This document shows positions 12,762 to 25,204 of a DNA stretch of 64,000 nt, in pieces (the stretch's first letter is position 1; the number at the start of each line of letters is the position of its first letter). A model generated the notes under the pieces. The model was not told where the DNA came from. It did not search any database and saw only the letters and a program-made list of their open reading frames with translations. The DNA is taken from NCBI GenBank assembly GCA_035048485.1, contig CM068583.1:26843841-26907840 (forward strand), read 5' to 3'. Position numbers and translations under genes: made by a program. Origin of the DNA: Pteria penguin (lineage: Eukaryota; Mollusca; Bivalvia; Pterioida; Pteriidae).

Positions 12762-13289
12762 ACTTGGCTGAAAATAGATAAATATGAATGGGATGATTTT
12801 CTTCACGACAGATGTCGGGGCGATTAATATAAGTATATGTAGTCACTATTTTTAACGATTAATATCGATCTGTTTGGATATACACTGCTGGAAATCAAAG
12901 ACGTATCAATGCGTACTTATACAAATATGTATACCATTATAATAAATCGCAGAAAGGCTCATCTTTTTTTTTTGGGGGGGGGGGGGTGCTTTTATACTCT
13001 GAAATGATTTGTATTCTGAGAATGTAGTGATACCTTGTACGTTATTTTTATCAAATTCCAATGATCAACAGTTTGTATTGGCCAAGGGCCGTTTTATACG
13101 CGTGTTTAAGACCGACCATTTTTCCTTGCATATGCCATTTTAATAAAAAGTTAAAACGTCCGTGAAAAAGTACAATATCAGCCTTCAATTATATATCTAT
13201 TATTATTCTCTTACATAGTATAATTCTACATAAATCTGTAAAAATAAATTTGTAATATACTTTATAATCGGTATAGAAAAAGACGTTTC
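12762..13289. other. Upstream region of the lectin-like receptor gene
   Basis: Contains the acceptor (TATTTTCAG, minus strand) that brings an unseen non-coding first exon to the ATG, and T/G homopolymers at 12,966-12,988. No clear promoter element. Confidence 0.5.
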
Positions 13290-15140
13290 TATATGATAAC
13301 TGATCTTGTAACGTGTCTGCCTACTTATCTCCTGATAACTGATCCTATAACATGTATGTCATAGTACTTACCTCATGATAAGTGATCATGTGTCGAGTAT
13401 GTCATAGTACCTACCTCCTGATAAGTGATCATATGTCGTGTATGTCATAGTACTTATCTCCTGATAATTGATTCTGTGCCATGCATGTCATAGTGCTTAC
13501 CTCCTGATAACTGATCATGTGTCGTGTATGTCATAGTACTAATCTCCTGATAATTGCTTCTGTGCCATGCATGTCGTAGTACTTACCTCCTGATAACTGA
13601 TCATGTGTCGTGTATGTCATAGTACTTATCTCCTGATAATTGATTCTGTGCCATGCATGTCATAGTACTTATCTCCTGATAACTGATCATGTGTCGTGTA
13701 TGTCATAGTACCTACCTCCTGATAAGTGATCATGTGTCGTGTATGCCATAGTACTTATCTCCTGATAATTGATTCTGTGCCATGCATGTCATAGTACTTA
13801 TCTCCTGATAACTGATCATGTGTCGTGTATGTCATAGTACCTATCTCCTGATAAGTGATCATGTGTCGTGTATGCCATAGTACTTATCTCCTGATAATTG
13901 CTTCTGTGCCATGCATGTCGTAGTACTTACCTCCTGATAACTGATCATGTGTCGTGTATGTCATAGTACTTATCTCCTGATAATTGATTCTGTGCCATGC
14001 ATGTCATAGTACTTATCTCCTGATAACTGATCATGTGTCGTGTATGTCATAGTACCTACCTCCTGATAAGTGATCATGTGTCGTGTATGCCATAGTACTT
14101 ATCTCCTGATAATTGATTCTGTGCCATGCATGTCATAGTACTTATCTCCTGATAACTGATCATGTGTCGTGTATGTCATAGTACTTATCTCCTGATAATT
14201 GATTCTGTGGCATGCATGTCATAGCACTTATCTCCTGATAACTGATCATGTGTCGTGTATGTCATTGTACTTATCTCCTGATAATTGATTCTGTGCCATG
14301 CATGTCATAGTACTTATCTCCTGATAACTGATCATGTGTCGTGTATGTCATAGTACTTATCTCCTGATAACTGATCATGTGTCGTGTATGTCATTGTACT
14401 AATCTCCTGATAATTGATTCTGTGTCATGCATGTCATAGTACTTATCTCCTGATAACTGATCATGTGTCGTGTATGTCATAGTACCTACCTCCTGATAAG
14501 TGATCATGTGTCGTGTATGCCATAGTACTTATCTCCTGATAATTGATTCTGTGCCATGCATGTCATAGTACTTATCTCCTGATAATTGATTCTGTGTCAT
14601 GCATGTCATAGTACTTATCTCCTGATAATTGATCATGTGTCGTGTATGTCATTGTACTTATCTCCTGATAATTGATTCTGTGCCATGTCATAGTACTTAT
14701 CTCCTGATAACTGATCATGTGTCGTGTATGCCATTGTACTTATCTCCTGATAATTGATTCTGTGTCATGCATGTCATAGTACTTATCTCCTGATAATTGA
14801 TCATGTGTCGTGTATGTCATTGTACTTATCTCCTGATAATTGATTCTGTGCCATGTCATAGTACTTATCTCCTGATAACTGATCATGTGTCGTGTATGCC
14901 ATTGTACTTATCTCCTGATAATTGATTCTGTGCCATGCATGTCATAGTACTTATCTCCTGATAACTGATCCTGTAACATGTAGGTCATAGTACTTATCGT
15001 TTGATAATTCTCCCTATAACGAGTATTCTGCAACGTGTATGTTATACAAATTATTTCCTGATAATTGATCCTGTTACTTATCATCTGATAACTGATTCTG
15101 CATCGTGTATGTTATATAACTTATCTCCTGATATCTGATC
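13290..15140. repeat. Minisatellite with two alternating 43-44-bp unit types
   Basis: Type A: CTCCTGATAATTGATTCTGT with GCCATGCATGTCATAGTACT. Type B: CTCCTGATAACTGATCATGT with GTCGTGTATGTCATAGTACC. Their alternation gives a roughly 87-bp higher-order period; decay is strongest at both edges. Confidence 0.92.
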
Positions 15141-16274
15141 CTGAAGGATTAAGGTATAATACTTCAGTTACTAAATGCAGTCCTTGTAACTTACGATGTA
15201 ATGAAGAAATCATGATGCACCAGCAATGAAAACATACAGACCACATAAAAAGTTAATTTTCATCACACGAGGTAGGATGTGACTAATACTGCACAGTGTC
15301 AATGCCCCACAGTATCTTAACGGAACCACAACAACCTTTTCGTCAAATCCTTCGTGTCTTTATGGTTGGAAGAACACTTTTATTCCAATAAAACCCGTGA
15401 GTCAGACCCTGGTTACCACATTGGTTGGATCATTTTCATGGAAATATTTTAAATATCTAAATATAGCTCCAGAAAATAATTTTAGGAGACTGATTAGTTA
15501 TTAAAAAACTGATGAGATGGTATGGTGGATGCAATAAGACGGAAAGGGGAAGGAACAGATTGCTTTTATTCTATCAGTATTGATGAGAATTAAGTATACG
15601 CAGGGTTCAATGTTCGGGGTTTTTTTGTTTTTGTTTTAGTGTGTGAGTCGAGGGCGTCTACATTGTACCGGGTACCTTGTGTAAACAGAGGTCACGGGTA
15701 CTCATACCTGGGTACATTGAAGTCGATGTTAACACACTCACGAACTTTTATCTTAGAGTTCTTACAAAAATGCACTTTACCACACAACAAAGCCATTTTG
15801 GGCTAAAAACATACGCTCTTTTTTTTTAGCCCCCCCCCTTTTTTTTTAAACGTCATCAGTCTTGGTCTAACAGAAACAGTGGTTGTTATATATACATTGG
15901 AGATAGGAGTGCAGTTATCAAACATGTCTCTCAAAAAGCCACTGGCTTTGGTCTGTTCCTGTTTTAATGTAAAACTTCCCTTTGTAGTGATATATGGTAA
16001 AGTACACTCCTACCTAGTGAGAGTATCTACGGTGACCATAAGACTGACACTATTTTGGAGTTCGCAAGAGGTTCTGGCTGAAAGTACATTTTCTGACCTC
16101 ATCAAAATCAGAATTCTGTTAACCGTGCAGAGGTCAACACAAGGGTTTTAAACAGGTAAGAGGTATATTTTACAAAACAAGGCTATATAATATTTATGTT
16201 TCCTAGACTGTACCGACTAAATCTATATAGTTCAGAAATTAATAGGTTATCATTACAATCATAAAGTCTAAACG
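15141..16274. other. No supported gene
   Basis: A 90-codon + frame at 15879-16151 ends beside a good donor consensus (AACAG|GTAAGAG) but has no acceptor or recognisable protein. Otherwise homopolymers only. Confidence 0.5.
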
Positions 16275-17060
16275 TGCCATAAACATACGTTATTGTGTTT
16301 TATTACGTGCTAACTATATGTTAATTCTATATTGATAACACAAAGTTTTACGTGATAGCCACACGTTGTTGTGTTAATTCTTTATTGATAACACAAAGTT
16401 TTTAAGAGCTAACAATACGTAACTGTGTTAATTCGTTATTGTGTTAATTTCTTATTGATAAAACAAGGTGTTATGTGCTAGCCACACGTTATTGTGCCAA
16501 TTCTTTATTGATAACACATAGTTTAACGTGGTAGCCATACGTTATTGCGTTAATTCTTTATTGATAACACAAAGTTTAACGTGCTAACCACACGTTATTG
16601 TGCTAATTCTTTATTGATAACACAAAGTATAACGTGATAACCACACCTTATTTTGTTAATTCTCTATTGATAACACAAAGTTTTTACGTGCTAGCCATAC
16701 GTTATTGTGCTAATTGTTTATTGACAACACAAAGTTTAACGTGCTAGCCATACGTTATTGTGCTAATTGTTTATTGACAACACAAAGTTTAACGTGCTAG
16801 CGATACGTTATTGTGCTAATTGTTTATTGACAACACAAAGTTTAACGTGCTAGCCATACGTTATTGTGCCAATTCTTTATTGATAACACAAAGTTTAACG
16901 TGCTAGCCATACGTTATTGTGCCAATTCTTTATTGATAACACAAAGTTTAACGTGCTAGCCACACGGTATTGTGCTGATTCTTTATTGACAACATAACGT
17001 TTACACGTGCTAGCCAATACGTTATTGTGTTAATTCTTTATTGATAACACAAAAATTTAA
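16275..17060. repeat. Minisatellite, unit about 59 bp
   Basis: Unit AACACAAAGTTTAACGTGCT, AGCCATACGTTATTGTGCTA, ATTCTTTATTGAT; about 13 copies. Confidence 0.9.
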
Positions 17061-17694
17061 CCATTGACTCATTATCTTCATTTTGTAAAGATGAAGATGC
17101 CAGAACATTGCGGCCATTTTACCCATCATGTTCTAGCATTATCGATCATGAACAGATAATAAATCAACAAGTAAAACAGCCTTCAGTTAGATAATCAGAA
17201 GAAAGTATATAACTTTTCCCGTTAAATATGCAGTTGTCGAATTAAAAAGGTCGAAACCTCACTTTTATCATATAAAGATATACGTTTCTGCCGTTAGATG
17301 GATATATGTATATAACCCTCCTCGACTCGGGGTTTTCTTCTTATTTGGATGTAAGTGTCTCTGGTGATATACACTTTAGCACAATTATCAACAATGCGAT
17401 CAAATCACAAATTATTGACAGAGAACTAGTTGGTCATCGTGTCGTTTTATAAGCTTTATTATGAATTTGACATAACACAGTCAGACTTCATAGTACACTG
17501 CTCTGAATCCTTCAACGAAAACAAAATAATAAATTTAAATAATGTATTTACTAAGTGTAGAATGTAGATCCGAGGGATCAGAATATTATCATAGCACATT
17601 TATTGTGATAAAGAGAATAATAGTCTTCCATCTTGTTAGATAATCATGTCAATATGTCTTCTAACAAGTTAATATTATTCAAATATGGCAAATC

Positions 17695-17850
17695 GAGATA
17701 ATCGGCATTACATCTGACAAGTCGACATTACATCTGACAAGTCCACATTAAATTTGACAAGTCGACAATAAATCTGACAAGTCGACAGTAAATCTGACAA
17801 TTAGACATTTCATCTGACAAGTCGACATAACATCTGAAATGGCAATATAA
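17695..17850. repeat. 20-bp tandem repeat
   Basis: ACATTACATCTGACAAGTCG repeated about 7-8 times with substitutions. Confidence 0.8.
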
Positions 17851-18228
17851 ATTTTTTGTATTTATTTCAATCGATTGCAATAAAACTAAGTCAAATGCAT
17901 GTACTTTGATTTTGTCTATATTCTATCACATAATAATGAAGATGTTAGTGTCAGTTGTAGATGGGGGAGGGGGATGTCCGATGGTGGACTGTGCTAAAGT
18001 CGCTGTAACCCTCTCTTCTGTCAAGCCTGGGAAGATTTTGGTCGGTGTCAGTGTATAGGTCTGCCGGTAAGTCGGTCGAAGTTTTATGACCTTATCCGGA
18101 CAATGCGATTCCCTACACTACCTGTTAGCAGCCACAACGCAGGTCAAATCATAGTGATGTGGCTTAAATGATCATAGTACTTACGAAAGAAGAAGAAAAA
18201 AGGAAACCACAATATACTTACCGTGTTG

Positions 18229-18414
18229 TTACCAATAATGGTGATGTTGGGGATAATAATGACCGTAATGTCCATGTCCGTAGCTGGGATATCCCCAATA
18301 TCCATGCCCATAGGAGGGAGACCACCAATGTCCATGACCGTGTCCATAGTGTGGTAGAGCGAACGCTGCCACACACAAGGCAGCCAATAAGAGGCACGCT
18401 AACACAAATTTCAT
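18229..18414 (-). CDS. Small secreted His/Gly/Tyr/Trp-rich peptide
   Basis: 61-residue precursor. Residues 1-20 are a classic signal peptide (MKFVLACLLLAALCVAAFA), probably cut before LPHYG. The mature part is 40 residues of H, G, Y, W, P and S with two SYGHG(Y/H) cores and ends HHHYW. A longer in-frame Met exists upstream, but a strong 3' splice site (TTTGCAG) sits two bases before the chosen ATG, so the upstream reading is intron. No Cys in the mature part and no known domain. The composition (His/Gly/Tyr with aromatic stacking residues) is that of byssal, periostracal or shell-matrix peptides; metal binding by the His is plausible but inferred. The gene at 23.6-23.8 kb has the same signal-peptide type, size and splice geometry, suggesting a small local family. 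Confidence 0.75.
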   Translation of the reverse strand: MKFVLACLLLAALCVAAFALPHYGHGHGHWWSPSYGHGYWGYPSYGHGHYGHYYPQHHHYW

Positions 18415-18824
18415 ATCTGCAAATTCCATGTAGAGGTTATCAAAATATTGTATGATAAGATTGATTTTATTTGGTAACATTCTATCAGTAAATTATTACT
18501 TTTTATCTTTATACAACATTCCATTTAAAATCGATCCAGCCTTAATATGAAATAGTATTTTACCTGTTAGAAAATAGTTGTGGCTGAACATTAAAACTGT
18601 ACTGGCAGAATAGATACTGATGCTTACCAATCACAATGAATCAATCATTTTTTTCCAGTAAAATGTTTCTTTGAAACAAAAGTAATACATGTATTATAAA
18701 AAAAGATGAAAATTAAAACTAAAAAAAAAATAATAAATAGATAAGTAAAAAATAAAAAATAAAAATAAATAAATGAAAAAAAAATAAAAAAAACTAAATG
18801 TAATCGTTACAAATAATAGCAACC

Positions 18825-18833
<9 letters not shown>

Positions 18834-18870
<37 letters not shown>
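18834..18870. repeat. (GA)n microsatellite
   Basis: Uninterrupted GA dinucleotides, about 18 units. Confidence 0.95.
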
Positions 18871-18872
<2 letters not shown>

Positions 18873-19837
18873 TTCGACCGTGTCCAGTATTAAGGATAGT
18901 CAGATAATTCGAGGCTTCATGTGAGGGTACGAGTAATCATTGATACAAGTACGCCATAGATTCCACCTCTATTCGGGTGGGTCCATCACACAAACCGAAA
19001 CACAACAAGCGGGTGCCGCCACCATCATAGTGAAATAATCATGACGTGATATATGATAACAAACAAAACATTTCAATACGATTCTGCATATAGTGTAAAG
19101 GAAATTAATACTTACTGGTGAAATGTGGTGACTGTACAGGCAATCCAGTGGGCATAGGCTATAGCGATTTTGGGCGGTTATATATATATGGGTTTCCAAA
19201 CTCTCGGATAAACATCATTAACAAGTCTCATGTCTTTCTTTAATTGAAATATTAAATTTTTGTGTAAAACCATCCATCACAATTTCTTGTATCAGGTAAT
19301 AAATGTAATGCGATCATTTGAGGCAGCAATAAAATTTGATAAAGAACTGCATTTAAGGTCTTCATTCGTGCATTGATTGGTGTGTCGAGAAGTTAATGAC
19401 ATTATCAAAATGATTATAAACAAATTAATGTCATGTTCAGTATAGTAGAAAATGATTTAATGCAAGAGTTCTTACCTGTTTATAGCCTTGTACAATTTAG
19501 TGTATTAATACAGGTGGTAGTGTTGTTAGTTAGGCAGTGTTGTAAAGAAGTTTAGAGAGGTAGAGGACCAATAACAAACACATTGTTAGGGCATTCCGTG
19601 TACAGATTACATTCGGGTACCATTGGACCTCGGCTTAAGTGAAATATGATGCTTCAGATTGTTTCTCTGTCATCTCATAGAATGTCTTCAGCATTGCCAC
19701 TCAAGTCATTTAAGGTTGCATTCCTCCTTTTCTTTACTTAAACATAGGATGTCTGAAGCTATTGATTACTTGATTGACTGACCGATTGATTCATTGATTG
19801 ATTATTGTTTATATTTTTACTGTCTTCTCCGAAAAGC

Positions 19838-19935
19838 ATGATGCATGTGTGCCCACAGCAGGAGTTCGAACCTGGGACCTCTCAGTCATGAGCCAAACAC
19901 CTCATGATCATCCACCGAGCCACTCCGGCTTCTGT
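19838..19935 (-). mobile_element. SINE head fragment
   Basis: The complement reads GCCGGAGTGGCTCGGTGGAT with a GGTTCGAACTCC B box; the tail part is absent. Confidence 0.6.
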
Positions 19936-20749
19936 CTAAACGAAAGGGTTACGTCGCTGTCACTTTACACACAATACGAAACTTTAAAACAGCGTTCTTA
20001 TAACTCATTTAGTCTTGAGGTACGGCACAGGAATGTTACTAAAACGTCTAATGTATGCCGTCTACATCACGTGACGTTAAATTGAGACATACTACGCCTG
20101 TTTTCATGGCTTTTCACGTCTATAAGAAACAAACACGAACAACACAAAATACCAGCGTAACATGTTGAGGTATCGTTGAGGTCCCAAGTACGGAAGAGTA
20201 TAAGGACCACTTTAACATTCAGTCTGGGTTGGGTTTTTTTTTCACAGTTTAATCTGTAAAATTCAACTAGAATCTGAAAAATCATTATTCAAGAAACATA
20301 ACCATTTGAATGTGTTAACAAGATATAGTTTGATATTTTATTTTTATCTCAAAGGCTCACGTAAGGTATCGTAATAGCACAACGTCCGTCGTCGTATGCT
20401 CCTAACATTTTCAACTTTTTCTTCAGAGCCACTGAATGGATTTTGATAAATCATTGGAGGTATGAAGTACTAATAGTTCCTTACCGGTGTTATTGTTTTT
20501 CGTTCGAGTCTGTCAATCGATGGCACTACTCAGACAAAAGTGGGTTTCGAATGCTATCTTCTTTAGAAAACTTCTGTTTTTTCCATCTTGATAGGTCAAC
20601 AAATGAAGTAATCACAAACAAAAGAAGTGATCAGGGTATTGTCTTTTAAAAACTATATTGGTAAGCTTCATTTATTGTAGTGGGTTCATATCAAAGTGGA
20701 AGCAATTGTTTTTCGTTTTATTTTACTTGAGTGACCTTTAGCATGTACA

Positions 20750-21125
20750 GTAGCAGGCCCTTGTACGGACTTTCAGCAGTTACACTAGTAGACTCTAAAT
20801 TTGAGTCTCGGCAAGTACAATGACAGCCACGTCTACTAATATGCAGCAGGTACAGCGGCAGAACTTCCTACTGACCATCAGCAAGCACACTGACACACCT
20901 ACCTACTGACCATCAGCAGGTACACTTGCAGAGCAATCTACAGACAATGAGCAGGCACACTGGTGGACATTCCTACTGACCTTCAGCAGGTACACCAGGA
21001 AGTGCACTGGCAGACATTTCTTGCTGACCATCAATATGTACACTGGTAGACCCTACAGCTGAAAATCAGCATGTACACTGACAGAGTCTCGTACTGACCA
21101 CCAGCAGGTACAATGCAAGCCCCTC
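20750..21125. repeat. Degenerate minisatellite, about 38-40-bp unit, inverted kin of the 27.5-30-kb array
   Basis: Units such as CTACTGACCATCAGCAGGTA with CACTGGCAGACATTC. The complement is the core of the large array to the right. Confidence 0.75.
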
Positions 21126-21187
21126 CCCCCTGAATATTCTTCAGTAAATATACTTGCAGACTCTTTCTTGATACCATCACCATATAA

Positions 21188-21455
21188 GCCGGCGTGGCCT
21201 AGTGGTATCGCGTCGGACTCCTGATCGGGAGGCCGGGGTTCGAGTCCCGCTCTGGTCATGCCGGTGTCATGTCTTTCGGATGAGACAGTAAAAACCGAGG
21301 CCCCGTGTCGTGGTATGCATGGCACGTTAAAGATCCCTCACTGCTTCGGGTGGGTCCGTTGCAAAGGTCAAAATTTGTATGCCCTGCATCAGGCAGATGC
21401 CGCCACCATATACGTGAAATATTCGTGGTGTGACGTAAAGCAAAAATCAATCAAT
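21188..21455 (+). mobile_element. tRNA-derived SINE, full length
   Basis: GCCGGCGTGGCCTAGTGGTA head, GGGTTCGAGTCCCGC B box, the full family body, ATATACGTGAAATATTCGTGG and an AATCAATCAATAC tail. Confidence 0.88.
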
Positions 21456-21767
21456 ACCATCACCATATAAGTCCAATACTCGTGATGTAATGAAGAATAA
21501 AACAAACAAATACATATATTTTGCTAAACCATTAATGGCATCGCTGTAAAGTTAATAACTTTATATACATGTATATAAATAAATATTACTGCCAAGAATT
21601 CCGAGTGTTCTGTCACAAATCTTACTGATGCGGAAGTGATTTAGTCTTCCAATGAAAGGTTATTGAATGAAACAATTGATGTTTTACAAGAATAAAATTG
21701 AAAACATAGTAAAAGGTGTATAATTGGGGTATAACTATGTGTATAGTTCTCAACTGTCAACAAGTTG

Positions 21768-21945
21768 GTTGGTTGTTGGTTGATTGGTGTTTTACGTCGC
21801 TGTCAACAATATTTCAGTGATATCGCGACATGGAAGCAGGAGGTTACCAACCTTAAACATAGTGGCGCAACCCGGAAATCAAACCCGGATCGTCGGCGCC
21901 GCAAGCCAAGCGCTTAACCACTACACCAAGCTTGTCCCCTCAACA
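21768..21945 (-). mobile_element. Second SINE family (CGCGACATGGAAGCAGG type)
   Basis: The complement starts with a tRNA-like head (TGGTGTAGTGGTTAAGCGCT, GGGTTTGATTTCC B box). Its tail side has ATATTTCAGTGATATCGCGA and TTTACGTCGCTGTC. Related pieces are at 24.90 and 43.98-44.28 kb. Confidence 0.65.
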
Positions 21946-21954
21946 AGTTGGTAC

Positions 21955-22225
21955 TAGTAGAAAAATAACACTGGATTGTTAGGTACTAGAATACAAAATA
22001 ACACGAATTTGTCGGATGATACTTGCAGACAAATAACACTAGTTTGTCAAATACTAGTAGGCAAAATTACAATATTTTATCAGATAACACTAATTTGTCA
22101 CATACTTGTAGACAAAAAATAACACTAGTTTGTCAAATAACTATTATAATAGTTTGTCAGATATTTGCAGACAAAATAACTCTAGTTTGTCAGGTACTAG
22201 TAGATAACATAACACAAGTCTGTTA
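21955..22225. repeat. Degenerate tandem repeat, unit about 35-38 bp
   Basis: Copies of AATAACACTAGTTTGTCAAA and TACTAGTAGACAAA; a stray copy is at about 22,690. Confidence 0.7.
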
Positions 22226-22229
22226 AATA

Positions 22230-24594
22230 ATACTTCGTCGGCTGAGAACCAGACTGTTCTAACTACCAATTTGACAAAAATCGAGTTATATCATTGGATT
22301 TGTCTTTGGATTACGCATCTTTTCAGACATTCACATTGGTCAATATATGCTTTGTGGGGGAGGTAGGGTCATTTTTCTAAATTCCATCCTGTTCTATCTC
22401 CATAATCTCTATTGTAATCAATGGAAAAAATCTGTATCAAATTTATAGATAAGAAAAGTACCATTCTGTTCTATCTCTGTATCTGTATATTTTTCTCTCT
22501 TTTCATTATTATGCATGTTATTTATCTATATGTTTTATCTTAGAGAGCATGTAGAAGCGAATAACTGTGTTCAAAGCTTCAAACTCGATTTTCTCCTAAT
22601 AAAAAATTTGGCTGTAGAACATTATGGTTCTCAGGCGAAGACTTGTAGATAAATTTCACTCTCATTTCTGTCAGATTCTTGTAGAAAAAAGTAGCACTAG
22701 TTTGTCACGTACTGGTAAACGAAAGTAACACTTTGAAAGACAACAGAATTTATTTGCTGACGATATTGCACGATGTAATATAGTTTCTTCTGTTAGGGAC
22801 TTCACTGCAAGATAAAGAAACTAAATGTATACAAATTGTCAAAGTAGTGTAAGTATCCGTTTGATTGGTTAATTAGGGAGATGATATTCCATTACGATCA
22901 TAGAGTTATCAGATAGAATTTTAGATTTTGTTTTAATCCATAACTTGATGTTGATACTGTTATAAAATCATACATTTTAACATCATAACCTTAATATAAA
23001 GTTTACAGGCTATGGCCCCTCTCCTTCTTTTTTTTTAAGAAAGAGATAATAATAATAGATAATAAACAATAAAAACGGAAAACAAAACAAAACAAAAATG
23101 AAAAATAAAAGGAACAAAACTCAACAACCCTTGTTGTTTACATTGGGATTTTAGTGTATTAATGGGGATGTCCACTCATTTTATCAAGAATTAAGATGGA
23201 CAGCTTGTAATAAACTGTTATTCTGTTGATAGAGAGACAATTGACCGATAGTTTTATGTACATGTATATAGGTTATATTACGCTATGAAGAATTTGTATC
23301 GTTCTATCTTGAAGTATAATAGGTCAGATCCTTTTTACTAGATTGCATGCTGACCAAACCTCACCACAAACACCAAATTTGCCATCAGTGGGGGGTTATT
23401 TGTCAGATTATTTATCCATATACGTTCAAATATTCATTTGTGAGAATCTAGTAAGATTATAAATAATTCTTTATTGATTAAATATTTTTAATATCTCTGG
23501 ATAATTTAACATTCTTGAAAAAAAACCAACAGAAATAAAATATTCTGAATCTAAAGAAATCTAAAGTAAAACTTTTGGAACTATTTACCCAATTTTAATA
23601 GCGGTGATAGTGATGGAAGTGACCAGGGTTATAGTGGTAGTGACCAGGGTAGTAGTGGTAGTGCCCAGGATGGTAATCGTAATGGCCATCATGGTAATGG
23701 TAATGGCCAGGATGGTAGTCGAGATGGCCTGGATGGTAGTCGAAATGGCCAGGATGGTACTCTGAATGCCATGGGAAAGCCATGGTCATGGCACACATGG
23801 CAACCAATAGGAGACATAGGAATACACTTTTCATTTCTGCAATGAATGCATAAGCTCTATTGTTTCACCACACATCATTTTGAAAAGATTTCAGTGATAT
23901 TTCAATTGGCTGACCTACAGAAGGATCTATACAATCATCTCTTTACATTTCTAATTAGCGACTGATAGAGCATTATTTCAACAAATCTTTAAATTAGTTA
24001 TCTATGATATCAGTGTACATAATTGCTTTTGTAGAAAGAAATATTTTCGAGAACTTTGGGCCATATGAACCAGCAGACCATTTCACAAAAATTCTTTTGA
24101 ATCTTTAAATTACTTTTATAACTTTTGCCTAAATAGAATCAGTATGCAGAATATGAAATGGGCTTTTATTTGTATTTTGGAATGAAAAATATAACATTGA
24201 ATCCATTTATTTTCAATTCAGTTTCCCCTATCTCTAAAATCTGGGATTGAAATTTACGAAAAAAAATCCCCAAAATCTTATAATAACTTTTGTGAAATGA
24301 CCTGCTGAATTATGACCAATAAACGTCCAAAATAAGACACTCATTCCTGAAATAAATCCATCAAATTTAAATCTATATATAGTATATGTAAGCGCCGCCT
24401 ACTATTATTACGCGTTTCCTTAAGTGATCAGGTCCAACTAGAATTTTCACATAAATTCAAAATGAATCCCTTTTCATATTAGGCGTTTAACGTAGAGACT
24501 CTACTAGAAATATGGATAGTATGCGCTGTACTGGAATTTATGCAACCTCCATATTTATGTAGTCTGGATTCAATCATTATCCAAAGTATGTGGG
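22230..24594. other. Flanks of the 23.7-kb peptide gene
   Basis: Unique AT-rich DNA around the heptad-repeat peptide gene; no other supported gene or repeat. Confidence 0.5.
23595..23834 (-). CDS. Small secreted His-rich peptide with seven HPGH-type heptads
   Basis: 79-residue precursor. Residues 1-19 are a signal peptide (MKSVFLCLLLVAMCAMTMA), followed by FPWHSEY. Seven tandem 7-residue units of the form (H/Y/N)-(P/D)-G-H-(F/L/Y)-(D/H)-Y follow, then HHYHRY and a stop. About one residue in three of the mature chain is His and about one in four is Tyr. A 3' splice site (CATTGCAG) ends two bases before the ATG, exactly as in the 18.3-kb gene, so a non-coding first exon lies upstream on the minus strand. 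A His/Tyr/Gly/Pro heptad repeat suggests a metal-binding, structural or biomineral matrix peptide. This is inference from composition; no annotated family was recognised. Confidence 0.78.
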   Translation of the reverse strand: MKSVFLCLLLVAMCAMTMAFPWHSEYHPGHFDYHPGHLDYHPGHYHYHDGHYDYHPGHYHYYPGHYHYNPGHFHHYHRY

Positions 24595-24805
24595 TGTTCT
24601 GGGGCACCTGCTGTAAGTGGGTCTCCTGGCGCACCTGCCGAAGTGGGTCTCCTAGCACATCTGCTGTAAATGGGTCACCTGGTGCACCTGCTGTAAGTGG
24701 GTCTCCTGGCACACCTGCTGTAAGTGGGTCACCTGGCGCACCTGTTTTAATTGGGTCTCCTGGTGCACCTGCTGTAAGTAGGTCTTCTGGCGCACCTGCT
24801 GTAAG
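24595..24805. repeat. 27-bp tandem repeat, collagen-like when translated
   Basis: TGGGTCTCCTGGCGCACCTG plus CTGTAAG, about 8 copies. The multiple-of-three length keeps a GSPGAPAVS frame open; I see no gene context. Confidence 0.85.
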
Positions 24806-24894
24806 TTTGTACTATATTTTGGTTTCCCTCATTTACTTGAATCCGGTCACACGGAGAAAATTGGTTGATTTGTGTCGTACTTGGCTTTCAACTT

Positions 24895-24990
24895 TTTTAT
24901 GTGATATCAAGGCATGGAAGTAGAAGGTAACCAACCTCCTATACGTAGTGGCGCAATCCGGGAATCGAACCTGGATCGTCGTAGTAGTAC
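24895..24990 (-). mobile_element. Fragment of the second SINE family
   Basis: Shares GATATCAAGGCATGGAAGTA, GGTAACCAACCTC and AGTGGCGCAATCCGGGAATC with the 21.8-kb copy. Confidence 0.6.
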
Positions 24991-25204
24991 AAATAATAAA
25001 AGTTATAATGATGATCATAACGGTGATGATGATAATAATAATAATTATAAAAAATAATAGCAATATTCCTATTATATTAATTTATTCATGATTGATTGTA
25101 GAAAACATGGTCATTGTTAAGTTAGTACGTAGATTAATTAATTCAGCAGACTTGTACATTAAATGTAAACAAGCTGGTTGTTTAAATGACGTTTAATGAT
25201 CTGT

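Larger units (their letters stand above)
17860..20749. other. Flanks of the 18.3-kb peptide gene
   Basis: Apart from the peptide gene, the GA microsatellite, an A-rich tract (18,715-18,795) and the SINE piece, nothing coding is seen. The non-coding first exon of the peptide gene should lie between 18.5 and about 19.5 kb. Confidence 0.5.

Noticed and set aside
15879..16151. 90-codon + frame next to a strong donor consensus
   Set aside because: Its stop precedes the donor, and the other two + frames are also closed before it; no acceptor or recognisable protein.
24540..24923. Collagen-like frame with GSPGAPAVS repeats
   Set aside because: Product of a 27-bp tandem repeat. The flanking parts of the frame are non-protein-like and include SINE sequence; no splice context.
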